NCBI GenBank assembly: GCA_963766005.1
Contig: CAVXYG010000015.1
Coordinates: 1-53,915 of the forward strand
Length of the DNA stretch: 53,915 bases
Direction: 5' to 3'
Origin: CAVXYG01 sp963766005
GTDB lineage: Bacteria > Actinomycetota > Actinomycetes > S36-B12 > GCA-2699445
The notes under the pieces were generated by a model. That model saw nothing but the letters and a program-made list of their open reading frames with translations. It made no database searches and was not told the origin of the DNA. This document shows positions 42,017 through 52,096 of the stretch, piece by piece (positions within the stretch are counted from its first letter, which is position 1; each line of letters opens with the position of its first letter). Position numbers and translations under genes: made by a program.

Positions 42017-42089
42017 CGCGCCCGGAGGGACTCGAACCCCCAACCGACCGGGTAGAAACCGGTTGCTCTATCCATTGAGCTACGGGCGC
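42017..42089 (-). tRNA. tRNA-Arg (anticodon TCT)
   Basis: Acceptor GCGCCCG pairs perfectly with CGGGCGC; anticodon stem CCGGT/ACCGG-type with loop giving TCT (AGA codons); T-arm with GGTTCGAGTCC. Discriminator G; CCA is not encoded. It has an integrase relic on its 3' side. Confidence 0.93.
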
Positions 42090-42358
42090 CTGCGGGCGCG
42101 AATCCGCCCTCGGCAAGTCTGCCAGACACCCCGGGGGCCACAAGAAGGCCGATGGTCGGCCGCCTGCCGCGGTGAGCCGCTGGCCGGCGGGGATCCCCCA
42201 GGCCGACCTCCGATTGGGCCGCCGCCCCAAGGATCCGAGGTGGACGGCCTCACGGCCGACGACGGCGCTTCCCGACCGCGCCATCAGCCCGCCCGGCCGG
42301 GTGCCCTCCTCGCCCAGCACTCGGGCCGAACAAGCGGCGTCACTCGCGCCGGGGCCAC

Positions 42359-42364
42359 TACTGT
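42359..42364 (+). promoter_or_regulatory. -10-like TACTGT element of the formate/nitrite channel gene
   Basis: TACTGT, 6 nt (GCAGCC), then ATG 42371, with no Shine-Dalgarno sequence. The 270 bp from tRNA-Arg to here holds nothing else recognisable. Confidence 0.5.
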
Positions 42365-42370
42365 GCAGCC

Positions 42371-43255
42371 ATGGGTGACCCGCCTGACGCCGACCCGAAT
42401 TACGACAAGCTGTTTCCTGGGCGCCAGTTCATCAGCACGGTCCTGGACCTGCTGAGCACGAAGTCGGAGATGAGCGGCCGGCTGTGGAAGATCTACCTGA
42501 TGCGCGCCGCGATGGCGGGAATGATCATCAGCGTCTTCTACGTCTCCTCCTATACCGTGCGCGCGGCATTCGACGAGATCCCGGCAGGCGGGACGACGTT
42601 GCTGCCGATCGGGGCGGTGCTCGGCTCTGTGGTCTTCGGTTTCGCGCTGGTCTTCATCTACTACACGAAGTCCGAGCTGCTGACGTCGAACATGATGATC
42701 GGCTCAATCGGCGTCTACTACAACAGGCGGGCCTGGGCGCGGGTGCTGCGGATCCTCGGCCTGTGCTTCCTCGGCAATGCGCTCGGCGGCCTGGTCATCG
42801 CGGCGCTGCTGACAGCAAGCACGCTGCTGTCCGGCGGGACCGCGGAGCAGGTCGGCCATTCCATCGACACCAAGCTGGGCTACATCGCCGACGGCCCGGC
42901 CGGGTGGGGCGACCTGTTCGTGCGCGCGGTGCTGTGCAACCTGCTCATCAACCTGGCGATGCTGCTGTGCTACAACGGCATGATCACAGAGGACCTGGGC
43001 AAGATCGTCTCCATGGTCGTGGCCGTCTTCATCTTCGCGTTCCTCGGCCTGGAGCACTCGGTCGCCAACACCGAACTGTTCCTCATGTGGGGACTGGAGT
43101 ACGGCATCGACGTCGGTCAGGCCGCGGCCAATGTCGGCATCGCCATCGTCGGCAACATGGTCGGCGGCGGCATCCTCATCGGCCTGTACTACGCCTATGC
43201 CAACGATCTGCGCCGCGCGCAGCGGCGCCATCCGCCGCACGCCCCCACGACGTAG
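42371..43255 (+). CDS. Formate/nitrite transporter (FNT) family channel
   Basis: A 294-residue pentameric channel protein for small monovalent anions (formate, nitrite, hydrosulfide or similar). Six helices are visible. Family motifs: YYTKSELLTSNMMIGSIGVY (the Thr-containing loop after helix 2), LCFLGNALGGLVIAALL, RAVLCNLLINLAMLLCYNG, and the pore His in FLGLEHSVANTELFLM. The unusually hydrophilic start (MGDPPDADPNYDKLFPGRQF) and tail flank the core. Only 10 bp separate it from the next gene. Confidence 0.9.
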   Translation: MGDPPDADPNYDKLFPGRQFISTVLDLLSTKSEMSGRLWKIYLMRAAMAGMIISVFYVSSYTVRAAFDEIPAGGTTLLPIGAVLGSVVFGFALVFIYYTKSELLTSNMMIGSIGVYYNRRAWARVLRILGLCFLGNALGGLVIAALLTASTLLSGGTAEQVGHSIDTKLGYIADGPAGWGDLFVRAVLCNLLINLAMLLCYNGMITEDLGKIVSMVVAVFIFAFLGLEHSVANTELFLMWGLEYGIDVGQAAANVGIAIVGNMVGGGILIGLYYAYANDLRRAQRRHPPHAPTT

Positions 43256-43265
43256 CCTGTCCGCC

Positions 43266-43985
43266 ATGACGGCAGCCATCCCGCTCGCCCCGCACATCTG
43301 GCGGGTCCCCACCCGGCCCCTGGACCTCATCAACTCCTTCCTGCTGCGCAGCGACGACGGCCAGTTGACGCTGGTGGACACCGGGCTGAAGGGCGCTCCC
43401 CGGCGCATCCTGGCAGCGATCGAGGAGATCGGCGGCTCGCCGGCGGATGTCACCACGATCCTGCTGACGCATGCCCACGCCGACCACACCGGCGGCGCGC
43501 GCACCATGGCCCGAGCCGTCGGCCGCGGCACGACGGTCCACGCCGACGACGCCGACTACGTCCGTACCGGCACTGCGCCGCCGCTGGACAAGGGAACGCT
43601 GCTCGGCAGGTTGCTGAAGCGCAGCCAGGCGGCAGACCCGGCTCCCGTGGAGCGCACCCTGACCGATGGCGAGATCCTGCCCATCGCCGGGGGCCTCCAC
43701 GTGGTGCACACACCCGGCCACTCGCCCGGTCACGTGTCGCTGCTGCACCGGGACACCGGCATCCTGATCACCGGCGATGCCATCTGGAACATGTGGTCGC
43801 GGCGGACCTGGCCGGTGTTCGCGTTCTGCACGAACACCGCAATGACGCAGCAGACCGCGCACACCCTGGCCGATCTGGAGTACTCCACGGCGGCCTTCAC
43901 GCATGGCCCCGAGATCGCGGGCAACGGCCGCGAGGCGGTGCGCGAGTTCCTCAGCAACCCTCGCAAGTTCCCGGGGCTGCGCTGA
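43266..43985 (+). CDS. Metallo-beta-lactamase-fold hydrolase
   Basis: A 239-residue MBL-fold enzyme with the dinuclear zinc motif THAHADHTGG near residue 62, a further metal His in HTPGHSPGHVSL near 150, ITGDAIWN with the bridging Asp, and FTHGPEIAGNG near the end. The LVDTGLKGAP opening is typical of the glyoxalase-II/quorum-lactonase group. The substrate is not evident. ATG 43266 lies 7 nt after TAGCCT, which overlaps the stop of the preceding gene, so it may have its own leaderless promoter. Confidence 0.88.
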   Translation: MTAAIPLAPHIWRVPTRPLDLINSFLLRSDDGQLTLVDTGLKGAPRRILAAIEEIGGSPADVTTILLTHAHADHTGGARTMARAVGRGTTVHADDADYVRTGTAPPLDKGTLLGRLLKRSQAADPAPVERTLTDGEILPIAGGLHVVHTPGHSPGHVSLLHRDTGILITGDAIWNMWSRRTWPVFAFCTNTAMTQQTAHTLADLEYSTAAFTHGPEIAGNGREAVREFLSNPRKFPGLR

Positions 43986-44103
43986 GCGCACTGCGGACTC
44001 TCCACAGCGGTGCCGCTCGCGCAGGAATCCACAGCGCTGCGCACTCACCGCTGCACCTCTCGCCCGGATCGACAGGGTGGGGTCACCCAACGAGGAGGTC
44101 CCA

Positions 44104-44517
44104 GTGCATCCGGTCATGATCACCGTCGTCGGCAACGTGCGCAACGCCCCGGAGCTGTCCGTCACGCGCAACGGCACGACTCTGGCCACGTTCGGTGTCA
44201 TCAGCACCTCGCGCCGCTACGACCGTCAGGCCGACGGCCACGTCACCGGCGACAGCATGCACCTGCTGGTGCAGTGCTCGCGCGGCCTGGCGCGCAATGC
44301 GGCGGCAACGCTCGAGGCGGGCTCGCCCGTCGTCGTGCAGGGCAGGCTCGTCCCCGGGGCCAGCGAGCCCTGGGGGCAGGACGGCCGGCGTCGATGGCAG
44401 CCGCCGCGGCTCGAGGCCATCGCCCTGGGCCTGGACCTGGCCCGGCTGCCCTTGGCGGCGGGCGCCGCGGATCTCTCAAGCTTCGGCGAGGCGGCGGCAC
44501 CGGGCGCGGTGGCCTGA
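44104..44517 (+). CDS. Short single-stranded DNA-binding protein (second SSB type)
   Basis: A 137-residue OB-fold SSB: ITVVGNVRNAPELSVTRNGT, LATFGVISTSRRYDRQADGH, and a VVVQGRLVPGASEPWG strand. It lacks the long Gly/Pro linker and the acidic DDDIPF-type tip that recruits replication proteins, ending GEAAAPGAVA. It therefore looks like the accessory paralogue (SsbB-like) rather than the essential SSB. GTG 44104 has GAGGAGG upstream. It is followed by ettA, as I recall for the second SSB of mycobacteria. Confidence 0.82.
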   Translation: MHPVMITVVGNVRNAPELSVTRNGTTLATFGVISTSRRYDRQADGHVTGDSMHLLVQCSRGLARNAAATLEAGSPVVVQGRLVPGASEPWGQDGRRRWQPPRLEAIALGLDLARLPLAAGAADLSSFGEAAAPGAVA

Positions 44518-44643
44518 GGCCTCACCTCCGCACCGCGCCGGCGGTGCCTGGCCGGCGAGGACGCCGAGGTCCGCGAGCTCGGGCCGCGCACCGGGAGCCG
44601 CGTGCCGGGCCGTTGCCCGGCGCGGATGCCGTCGCAGCACGGG

Positions 44644-44649
44644 TACCTT
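44644..44649 (+). promoter_or_regulatory. -10-like TACCTT element of ettA
   Basis: TACCTT, 7 nt, then GTG 44657; no Shine-Dalgarno sequence. It sets the ettA start. Confidence 0.45.
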
Positions 44650-44656
44650 GGGACTC

Positions 44657-46350
<1,694 letters not shown>

Positions 46351-46354
<4 letters not shown>

Positions 46355-46779
46355 GCGACCGCGCACCCTCCGTTCCGGACCGCTACTTCACCGCGCACGT
46401 CCCCCTGCGGTGGGGCGATATGGACAGCCTCGGCCACGTCAACAACGTGATCTTCTTGCGGCTGCTGGAGGAGGCGCGGGTGCAGTTCTTCGCCGGGATG
46501 CGCCCGACGGCCGAGCACGGGTACGGCGTGCTCGCGGCGCGGCACGAGATCGACTACCTGCGCCAACTTCACTACTCGACCGATCCGGTGGAGATCCGGC
46601 TCTGGGTGGAGCGGCTCGGGACGTCGTCGTGCACCGTCGCCTACGTCGTCCTCGACCCGGCGGGCACCCAGGTCTGCGGGGCCAAGACCGTCATCGTCGC
46701 TATCGACGCAGCGTCGGGGTCGCCGGCTCCGATGCCGGAGTCGTTTCGCTCCAGGCTCCAGCCGTACTTCGCCGGCTGA
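46351..46779 (+). CDS. Hotdog-fold acyl-CoA thioesterase (4HBT family)
   Basis: A 142-residue single hotdog domain. The 4-hydroxybenzoyl-CoA thioesterase pattern is present: PLRWGDMDSLGHVNNVIFLR with the catalytic Asp, LLEEARVQFF, and the strand VEIRLWVERLGTSSCTVAYV. It hydrolyses acyl-CoA thioesters; chain preference is unknown. It is translationally coupled to ettA (ATGA). Confidence 0.88.
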
Positions 46780-46960
46780 TCAATCCGAACACCGGACCGC
46801 GGCGCGGGTCCACCCTCGGGCCCGGCCGGGCGACCCTGGCCCAGACCACCGTGCCAGGCACACCCGCGACCGGGGCCATGCCGGCGCGTCCCGCCGGCCG
46901 CCGGCAGGGCCTCGGCGCGGCCGGCCGGCGCTCTGCGCGGCGCAGGAGCGCCCGGCAGGG

Positions 46961-47848
46961 CTACTCGTCCATCCCTTCCACGACCGCCACCACGTGCACC
47001 TCCTCCGGCGAGGGCCCCGTCAGCCAGACCAGCAGGGACGCTGCCTGCGTCGAGGTGAGCAGCCGCGCGGACGCTGGGAGGTACACGGGCTTGCGGAAGG
47101 CGGCCGAGACCCGGTACGGCGGCGCGTAGGGGAGACCAGCCACGGCCAACGAGTTGGCCAGCGTCCACATCCCGTGCGCGATCGCCTGCTTGAAGCCGAA
47201 GGCTCGCGCGCCGATGGCGTGCATGTGGATCGGATTGCGGTCCCCGGACACCGAGCCGTACCGACGGCCGATGTCGCCGGAGATGCGCACCTCGCGGGCG
47301 TGCGCGGTGGCCGGCGGGACCGGCCACTGCGTCCGCGGCCGGGCGGTGTCCGTGCGCCCCTCGGCGATCGTCGAGCCGCGGCTGAGGTACGTGCTGGCCT
47401 CGTGCCACAGCAACTCCTCCGCCAGCAGCACCTCCGTGACCAGATCGACCTCGGCGCCGCGTGGATGGGCGAACGGTCCCTCCGCGTGCACCCGGACGGT
47501 GACCGCGGCGTTGGCCGGCACCGGCTTGTGCACCGTGATGACGTTGCCCACATGCACCATGCCGAGCACCGGCAGCGGGAAGGACCGGCCCGTCATGAGC
47601 TGCATCGCCAGCGGGAAGCCGAGGACGTGCGGGTAGGCCACGGGCAGTTCGTCGCTCGTGGCGAACCCGCACACGGCGCTGTAGTCCGCCACGTGCTCGG
47701 CGTCCGGCAGCACGACGCGCTCCAGCACCTGGTCCGGCACCTCGGTGCCGCCGCCCCACAACGAGCCGGGGAGCAGCGACCCTGCCGCCGCCTTGGCGTA
47801 CAGCTCCAGGGTCGGGGAGGGCCGGTTGATCCGGGTGACTCGGCTCAT
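46961..47848 (-). CDS. MaoC-type dehydratase / hotdog hydratase
   Basis: A 295-residue protein of double-hotdog organisation. The N-terminal half resembles the MaoC N domain (YSAVCGFATSDELPVAYPHV, then FPLAMQLMTGRSFPLPVLG). The C-terminal half has the hydratase-2 signature YGSVSGDRNPIHMHAIGARA and FGFKQAIAHGMWTLA, with catalytic Asp and His. It should hydrate enoyl-CoA, in fatty-acid or polyketide metabolism. Its ATG overlaps the DabBA stop by 4 bp, but a CACAAT hexamer 6 nt upstream suggests it may also have its own leaderless transcript. Confidence 0.85.
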   Translation of the reverse strand: MSRVTRINRPSPTLELYAKAAAGSLLPGSLWGGGTEVPDQVLERVVLPDAEHVADYSAVCGFATSDELPVAYPHVLGFPLAMQLMTGRSFPLPVLGMVHVGNVITVHKPVPANAAVTVRVHAEGPFAHPRGAEVDLVTEVLLAEELLWHEASTYLSRGSTIAEGRTDTARPRTQWPVPPATAHAREVRISGDIGRRYGSVSGDRNPIHMHAIGARAFGFKQAIAHGMWTLANSLAVAGLPYAPPYRVSAAFRKPVYLPASARLLTSTQAASLLVWLTGPSPEEVHVVAVVEGMDE

Positions 47849-50800
47849 GGCCGCATTGTGCCGCCCGTCCCGCTGCTGTCGCGACGCGGTGCCCCGACGG
47901 GGAACCCTGTTGCGGGCACCCCGACCGACAGCGCCGCCGACGTCTCGCCCAGCGTGACCGGGTCGGTGTCCCAAGCCTCCCAGCGCAGCTGCGGGCTCAA
48001 GCGGAGGACAGCCGCGTCCGTCGGGTCGACGACCGCCAGTGACAGCCATTCGCCGGTGACCAGGCGGGCCACCTCGGGATGCTGCGCCAGCACCTCCAGC
48101 ACCGCCCCGGCCGTGGCGTAGAGGACGACCTGCAGCCGCATCGGCTCGTGCCCGACGCCGGGCCGACCCGTCGCCGGATCTGCGCTGAACAGGCTCTGCC
48201 AGGGCAGGCCGACCCGGAGGTCGCCGTGGGCGCCGGACAGCACCGCCATGTCGCCGACGATGTTGTGCGTGGTCTTGTCGCCGGCTCCCATGCGCTCCGG
48301 ATCGACGGAGCTGGCGTAGTACTGGCTGTTGATCCAGTGAGCCACCACCATGGGCGCGGTCAGGATCGACTCCAGCACCCGGAGGTCGGTGTCCAGCGCA
48401 GGGTCGTAGGAGTGCAGGAACGACCGGCCCCGCAGGTTCAGGCCGCGGGTCATCCAGCGGGGTCCGGCGACGAACAGCGCATTGCCCGCCAGGCCCCATT
48501 CCGGCGTCGCCTCGGCCCAGTCGGCCGCCCGGCGCGCGACGTCGCCCAGCGGGTTGTCGGTGCGCCCGGCGGGCAGCGTCGCCACCCGCTCGGTAGCGCT
48601 GGCCACCTGGGCATAGTGCGCCGCTGCACGGAACACCGCCACAGCCGCGGCGGCACCATCCGGCACGTCGGCATCGTCGATGACCAGCTCGTCGGTGGTC
48701 GTCAGGTGCACCGCCGGGACAGCCACCAGGAGGTCGTCCACCTGCACGCCCCGGGCGGCCAGCCCCTCGCGGACCGCCGGCTCGTTCAGCAGGTGGGCCA
48801 TGACTCGGGCGTTGATGTATCCGCCGTTGCCGCCGCACGCGCCGCAGTCGTAGGCCGCCGCGTAGGCATTGTTCTCCACCGTCGCCGCGTGCCCGGCCAC
48901 GACGAGCAGCGACCCGTGCAGTGCGTGCTGGCCGATGCTGTGCAGGAAGGCGTAGGCGGCGTCGATGCGCTGGTCCAGGGGCATCGCCTCATCGACCGCG
49001 AGGTGGCCCCGCAGGCCCACGACCGCCGGGCCGAGGGCCCAGTCGCGCGCGCGGCGCCATGCCCTCGGCGCCAACGTCTGCGCCAGGGCGAGGGGGCCGG
49101 TGACCGGTGCGGCGGCCTCGGCGAGCGCGAACGGGGCAGCTGGAGCCGATGAGGCCGACAGCGCTCCGCTCCCGAGCAACCGCGACACGGCCCGCAGCTT
49201 GGGCAGCCCCGACAGCTCCTCGGCCACCGTGGTCGATGGCCGCAGCAGCACCGGGCACTGATCGCTGGCGGGACCGGCCGACGGCTGGTGGGCGATCGCG
49301 AGCCCGAAGAACCCGGCGAATCCGTACGTCGCGATGCTCGGCTCCGCCTCCAGATGCCGGCGGAAGCGCTCGGAGCGCACGTCGATGCACATGGCGATGT
49401 GCGCTTCGGGCTGCACGGCCTGCTGCGGGCCCTCGGCCGCGCGCGCCGCGATCCGGTCGAGCACCCGGTTGCGGTAGCGCTGCTCGAACGCCGACTGCCA
49501 GATCCCGTCACCCACCGGACCGGCCAGCGCGGCGGCCAGGACAGCGGTTCCGTGCAGTTCGCCGGTGGACAGCTCGGCCACGGCAGCACGGTCATAGCCG
49601 AGGGTGTGCAGTACCTGTGCCACCGCGACGATGAGGCTGTGGGTCGCCCGCACCGGTGCCGCTCCCGCGCTGTGGGCCGGCATCGGTGCGACAGCCCCCG
49701 CCAGCAGCACGTCATAGGCGGCCCTGACGGCCAGCAGATCGGCCCGCAGATCGGCCGACCCGGAGTACGCGCGCCAGGCCAGGTGCGAGGTCCAGCCCGG
49801 CGACCTCGCCAGCAGTCGGCCGAGGTAGGCGACGTGGTCGCTTGCCGGGACGGCCCGCAGCAGCACGCCGAGCGCCAGCACGGGGTCTTCGGGCAGTGCC
49901 ATCACCGCAGCGCCGAACCCGGGGACCCCAAGCCGCCGGTCCAGTCCCGGTGTTGCCACCCGGCCGCGCCACGCCCGCCAGAGCTGTCCCGGCTCGGTGG
50001 AGGCGCTGTCGGCTGGCAGGAGATCCAGCAGCCACGCCGCGCCGTGGGCATCGGCGATCTGCGTCAGGTCGGGGCCGCCGCCGAAGGATCGAGCGTCCCA
50101 CTCCTCGGTCAGCGTCCGCGTCACCGAGGGCTGGGCCACGGCGTCGTTGAGGGAGCTGATGGCGTGCCGGGGCATGGCGTTCAGGGACATCGCGACCTCC
50201 GAGCGCAGGAGCGGCTCGATCGGGTCGGGCGTATCGCGCAGAGCCAGCAGCGCCTGCACCACGAGATCGGGCGCGTGATCCGCCGGCACCCCCGGGGCGT
50301 GGCTCACGGCTGCGCGCAGATCGGCTTGCGTGATCCGGCCGGTCGCGAACGCGTCGTGGAAGGCCTCCCGCCGCGGCAGCGTGCGCGCCCCCCAACTGCG
50401 GCGTGCGACCACGCCGGCGTCGCCGACATGCAGGTCGGTCAGGCCCGCCAGTGGATTCGCCGCAACCGCGGTGCGCAGCGGCCATGCGGGGCCGACGATG
50501 GGCAGTGCAGCGGCGACCGCGGCCTCGACCATGGGCACCGGCCCCCCGGCCGCGGCACGGGGCGCGGCGACGACACTGCGCCGCGGCACGCGGTACCCGA
50601 GCGGCAGCGATTCGGCGCCGATCCGGGCGCGCAGCGCGGCGTAGCGGCCGGCGTCGAGGGCGCGAGGCAGTCGCAGGGCCAGGGCCAATCCCGCCGCCAG
50701 CAGGACGAACCAGGCGATCAGGGCGGATTGGGACCACGCCTCGGCAGCGTCTGCGAAGCCGGGGAAGGCCGAGAGCCAGCCGTCGAGCAGCACCAGGTAG

Positions 50801-52026
50801 CCGGCGAGGAGTCCGGTGACGGCGACCAGGGACCCGACGATCGGACCGACCGCCACGAGGGACCGCAGCCCGCGCCCGGGCTCCAGGACGGCGTAGGCGG
50901 CAACCGATGCGGCGCCGGCGGCCGCCGCGATCGGCAGCAGGTCCGCGGTCGGCACCGATGCCCAGACCGTCAGCCCGAGGCCCACTCCGGAGGCGGCGAC
51001 GACGAGCGCCCCAATCACGGCGGCGGGGCGCAGGGCGCGCGCGGTCGGGGCAAGGCGGTGTCGCGACCGCGACACCGCTCCGCCTGCCCGCAGGAACAGG
51101 AAGGCCTTGTAGCTGCCGTGGCCGATGAGGTGGAGCATGCCCGCCACCGGCAGGCCGATCCCGACCTGGATCGCGAGATAGCCCATCTGCGCGCTGGTCG
51201 AGGCGGCGAGCCGGCCCTTGACGTCGGCCCGGTAGCGCATCGCGACGGTCAGGGCCACCGCGGTCGCGAGCCCGGCCAAGATGAGCAGACCGCGGGCAGC
51301 GGCGGATGCGGCGAAGAGCGGCCAGACCAGCACGCCCAGCAGGCCCACCGCGTTCACGACGCCGGCATGCAGCATCGCCGAGACCGGACTCGGGGCCTCG
51401 GCGGTTTCGTACAGCCAGCGGTGTGCCGGCAGCATCGCCGAGCGGATCAGCGCGGCCAGCGCCAGCAGCAGGGCGATGCCCGTGACGACGGCGCCGTCCG
51501 CAGCGGCCGCCGAGGCCGCGAGCGCGCCGCGGTCCAGGCTGGGCAGAGCAAGCGAGGCCACCACGACCGCGGTCCACAGCAGGGCGTCGCCGAGGAGCAG
51601 CGCGCGCCGCACCGCGGCAGCGGCACGGCGCGCGGCCGGCGTGTCGCGATGGGCGACCAGGCCGGCGATCGCAAGGCCGCTCATCGTCCAGCCCAGCGCC
51701 AGCAGCGGCAGGCTCGCGCCGGTGACCAGCAGGGCCAGCGACAGCGTCGCGGCGATGTGCAGCGCCGAGAAGCGGGCAAGGCGCGCCTGGCCGCGGAGAT
51801 TGCGCCGGGAGTAGGTGGCCGTGATGAAGGCCAGGCCGGCGATGAAGGTCAGCAGCGTCGCGGAGACGGCATCGAGCGAGATCCCCACCGTCGCCTCGCT
51901 GCCAAGCACGGAGACGGTGCCTGCAGACCAACTCAGCGGATCCGCCACAGCGGCGGTTGCCAGCCCGGCAAGCCCGACCAGGAGAAGCATGGCAGCCAGT
52001 GCAATGGGAGCACGCATCGATTGCAT
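47845..52026 (-). CDS. DabB-DabA fusion, probable energy-coupled inorganic carbon transporter
   Basis: One 1393-residue protein. Residues ~1-480 are a DabB-type antiporter domain related to NuoL (LPAHRWLYETAEAPSPVSAM, MLHLIGHGSYKAFLFLRAGG) with 12 or so helices. Residues ~500-1393 are DabA (UPF0753/DUF2309). The beta-carbonic-anhydrase-like zinc site has the expected spacing: C880 and D882 in AMCIDVRSE, H1046, and C1061 in YDCGACGGNGGY (His to Cys 15 residues, as in Halothiobacillus DabA). The system converts CO2 to bicarbonate vectorially using the cation gradient. Normally dabA and dabB are separate genes; here no stop or start intervenes. ATG 52026 lies 6 nt after TATTCT. Confidence 0.88.
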   Translation of the reverse strand: MQSMRAPIALAAMLLLVGLAGLATAAVADPLSWSAGTVSVLGSEATVGISLDAVSATLLTFIAGLAFITATYSRRNLRGQARLARFSALHIAATLSLALLVTGASLPLLALGWTMSGLAIAGLVAHRDTPAARRAAAAVRRALLLGDALLWTAVVVASLALPSLDRGALAASAAAADGAVVTGIALLLALAALIRSAMLPAHRWLYETAEAPSPVSAMLHAGVVNAVGLLGVLVWPLFAASAAARGLLILAGLATAVALTVAMRYRADVKGRLAASTSAQMGYLAIQVGIGLPVAGMLHLIGHGSYKAFLFLRAGGAVSRSRHRLAPTARALRPAAVIGALVVAASGVGLGLTVWASVPTADLLPIAAAAGAASVAAYAVLEPGRGLRSLVAVGPIVGSLVAVTGLLAGYLVLLDGWLSAFPGFADAAEAWSQSALIAWFVLLAAGLALALRLPRALDAGRYAALRARIGAESLPLGYRVPRRSVVAAPRAAAGGPVPMVEAAVAAALPIVGPAWPLRTAVAANPLAGLTDLHVGDAGVVARRSWGARTLPRREAFHDAFATGRITQADLRAAVSHAPGVPADHAPDLVVQALLALRDTPDPIEPLLRSEVAMSLNAMPRHAISSLNDAVAQPSVTRTLTEEWDARSFGGGPDLTQIADAHGAAWLLDLLPADSASTEPGQLWRAWRGRVATPGLDRRLGVPGFGAAVMALPEDPVLALGVLLRAVPASDHVAYLGRLLARSPGWTSHLAWRAYSGSADLRADLLAVRAAYDVLLAGAVAPMPAHSAGAAPVRATHSLIVAVAQVLHTLGYDRAAVAELSTGELHGTAVLAAALAGPVGDGIWQSAFEQRYRNRVLDRIAARAAEGPQQAVQPEAHIAMCIDVRSERFRRHLEAEPSIATYGFAGFFGLAIAHQPSAGPASDQCPVLLRPSTTVAEELSGLPKLRAVSRLLGSGALSASSAPAAPFALAEAAAPVTGPLALAQTLAPRAWRRARDWALGPAVVGLRGHLAVDEAMPLDQRIDAAYAFLHSIGQHALHGSLLVVAGHAATVENNAYAAAYDCGACGGNGGYINARVMAHLLNEPAVREGLAARGVQVDDLLVAVPAVHLTTTDELVIDDADVPDGAAAAVAVFRAAAHYAQVASATERVATLPAGRTDNPLGDVARRAADWAEATPEWGLAGNALFVAGPRWMTRGLNLRGRSFLHSYDPALDTDLRVLESILTAPMVVAHWINSQYYASSVDPERMGAGDKTTHNIVGDMAVLSGAHGDLRVGLPWQSLFSADPATGRPGVGHEPMRLQVVLYATAGAVLEVLAQHPEVARLVTGEWLSLAVVDPTDAAVLRLSPQLRWEAWDTDPVTLGETSAALSVGVPATGFPVGAPRRDSSGTGGTMRP
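47855..47860 (-). promoter_or_regulatory. -10-like CACAAT element of the MaoC gene
   Basis: CACAAT plus 6 nt before ATG 47848, inside the last codons of the DabBA gene. Confidence 0.35.
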
Positions 52027-52032
52027 GAAGCG

Positions 52033-52038
52033 AGAATA
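52033..52038 (-). promoter_or_regulatory. -10 element TATTCT of the DabBA gene
   Basis: TATTCT on the minus strand, 6 nt (CGCTTC), then ATG 52026. A TTGCAA that could serve as -35 lies 19 nt further up. No Shine-Dalgarno sequence, so probably leaderless. Confidence 0.5.
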
Positions 52039-52096
52039 GCGTAGTGCAGTTCAGGTATTGCAAATCTTCTGTGTGTCGTCGGTCATAGTCCGCTCG

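Noticed and set aside
49288..52044. 918-residue plus-strand frame antisense to DabBA
   Set aside because: It has charged, low-complexity composition typical of an antisense GC-rich shadow, whereas the minus strand has full DabB and DabA homology.
52051..52086. 11-codon frame MTDDTQKICNT between the TDT and DabBA genes
   Set aside because: It could be a leader peptide, but it lacks a good ribosome-binding site and overlaps the DabBA promoter region; there is no repeat or attenuator to support it.
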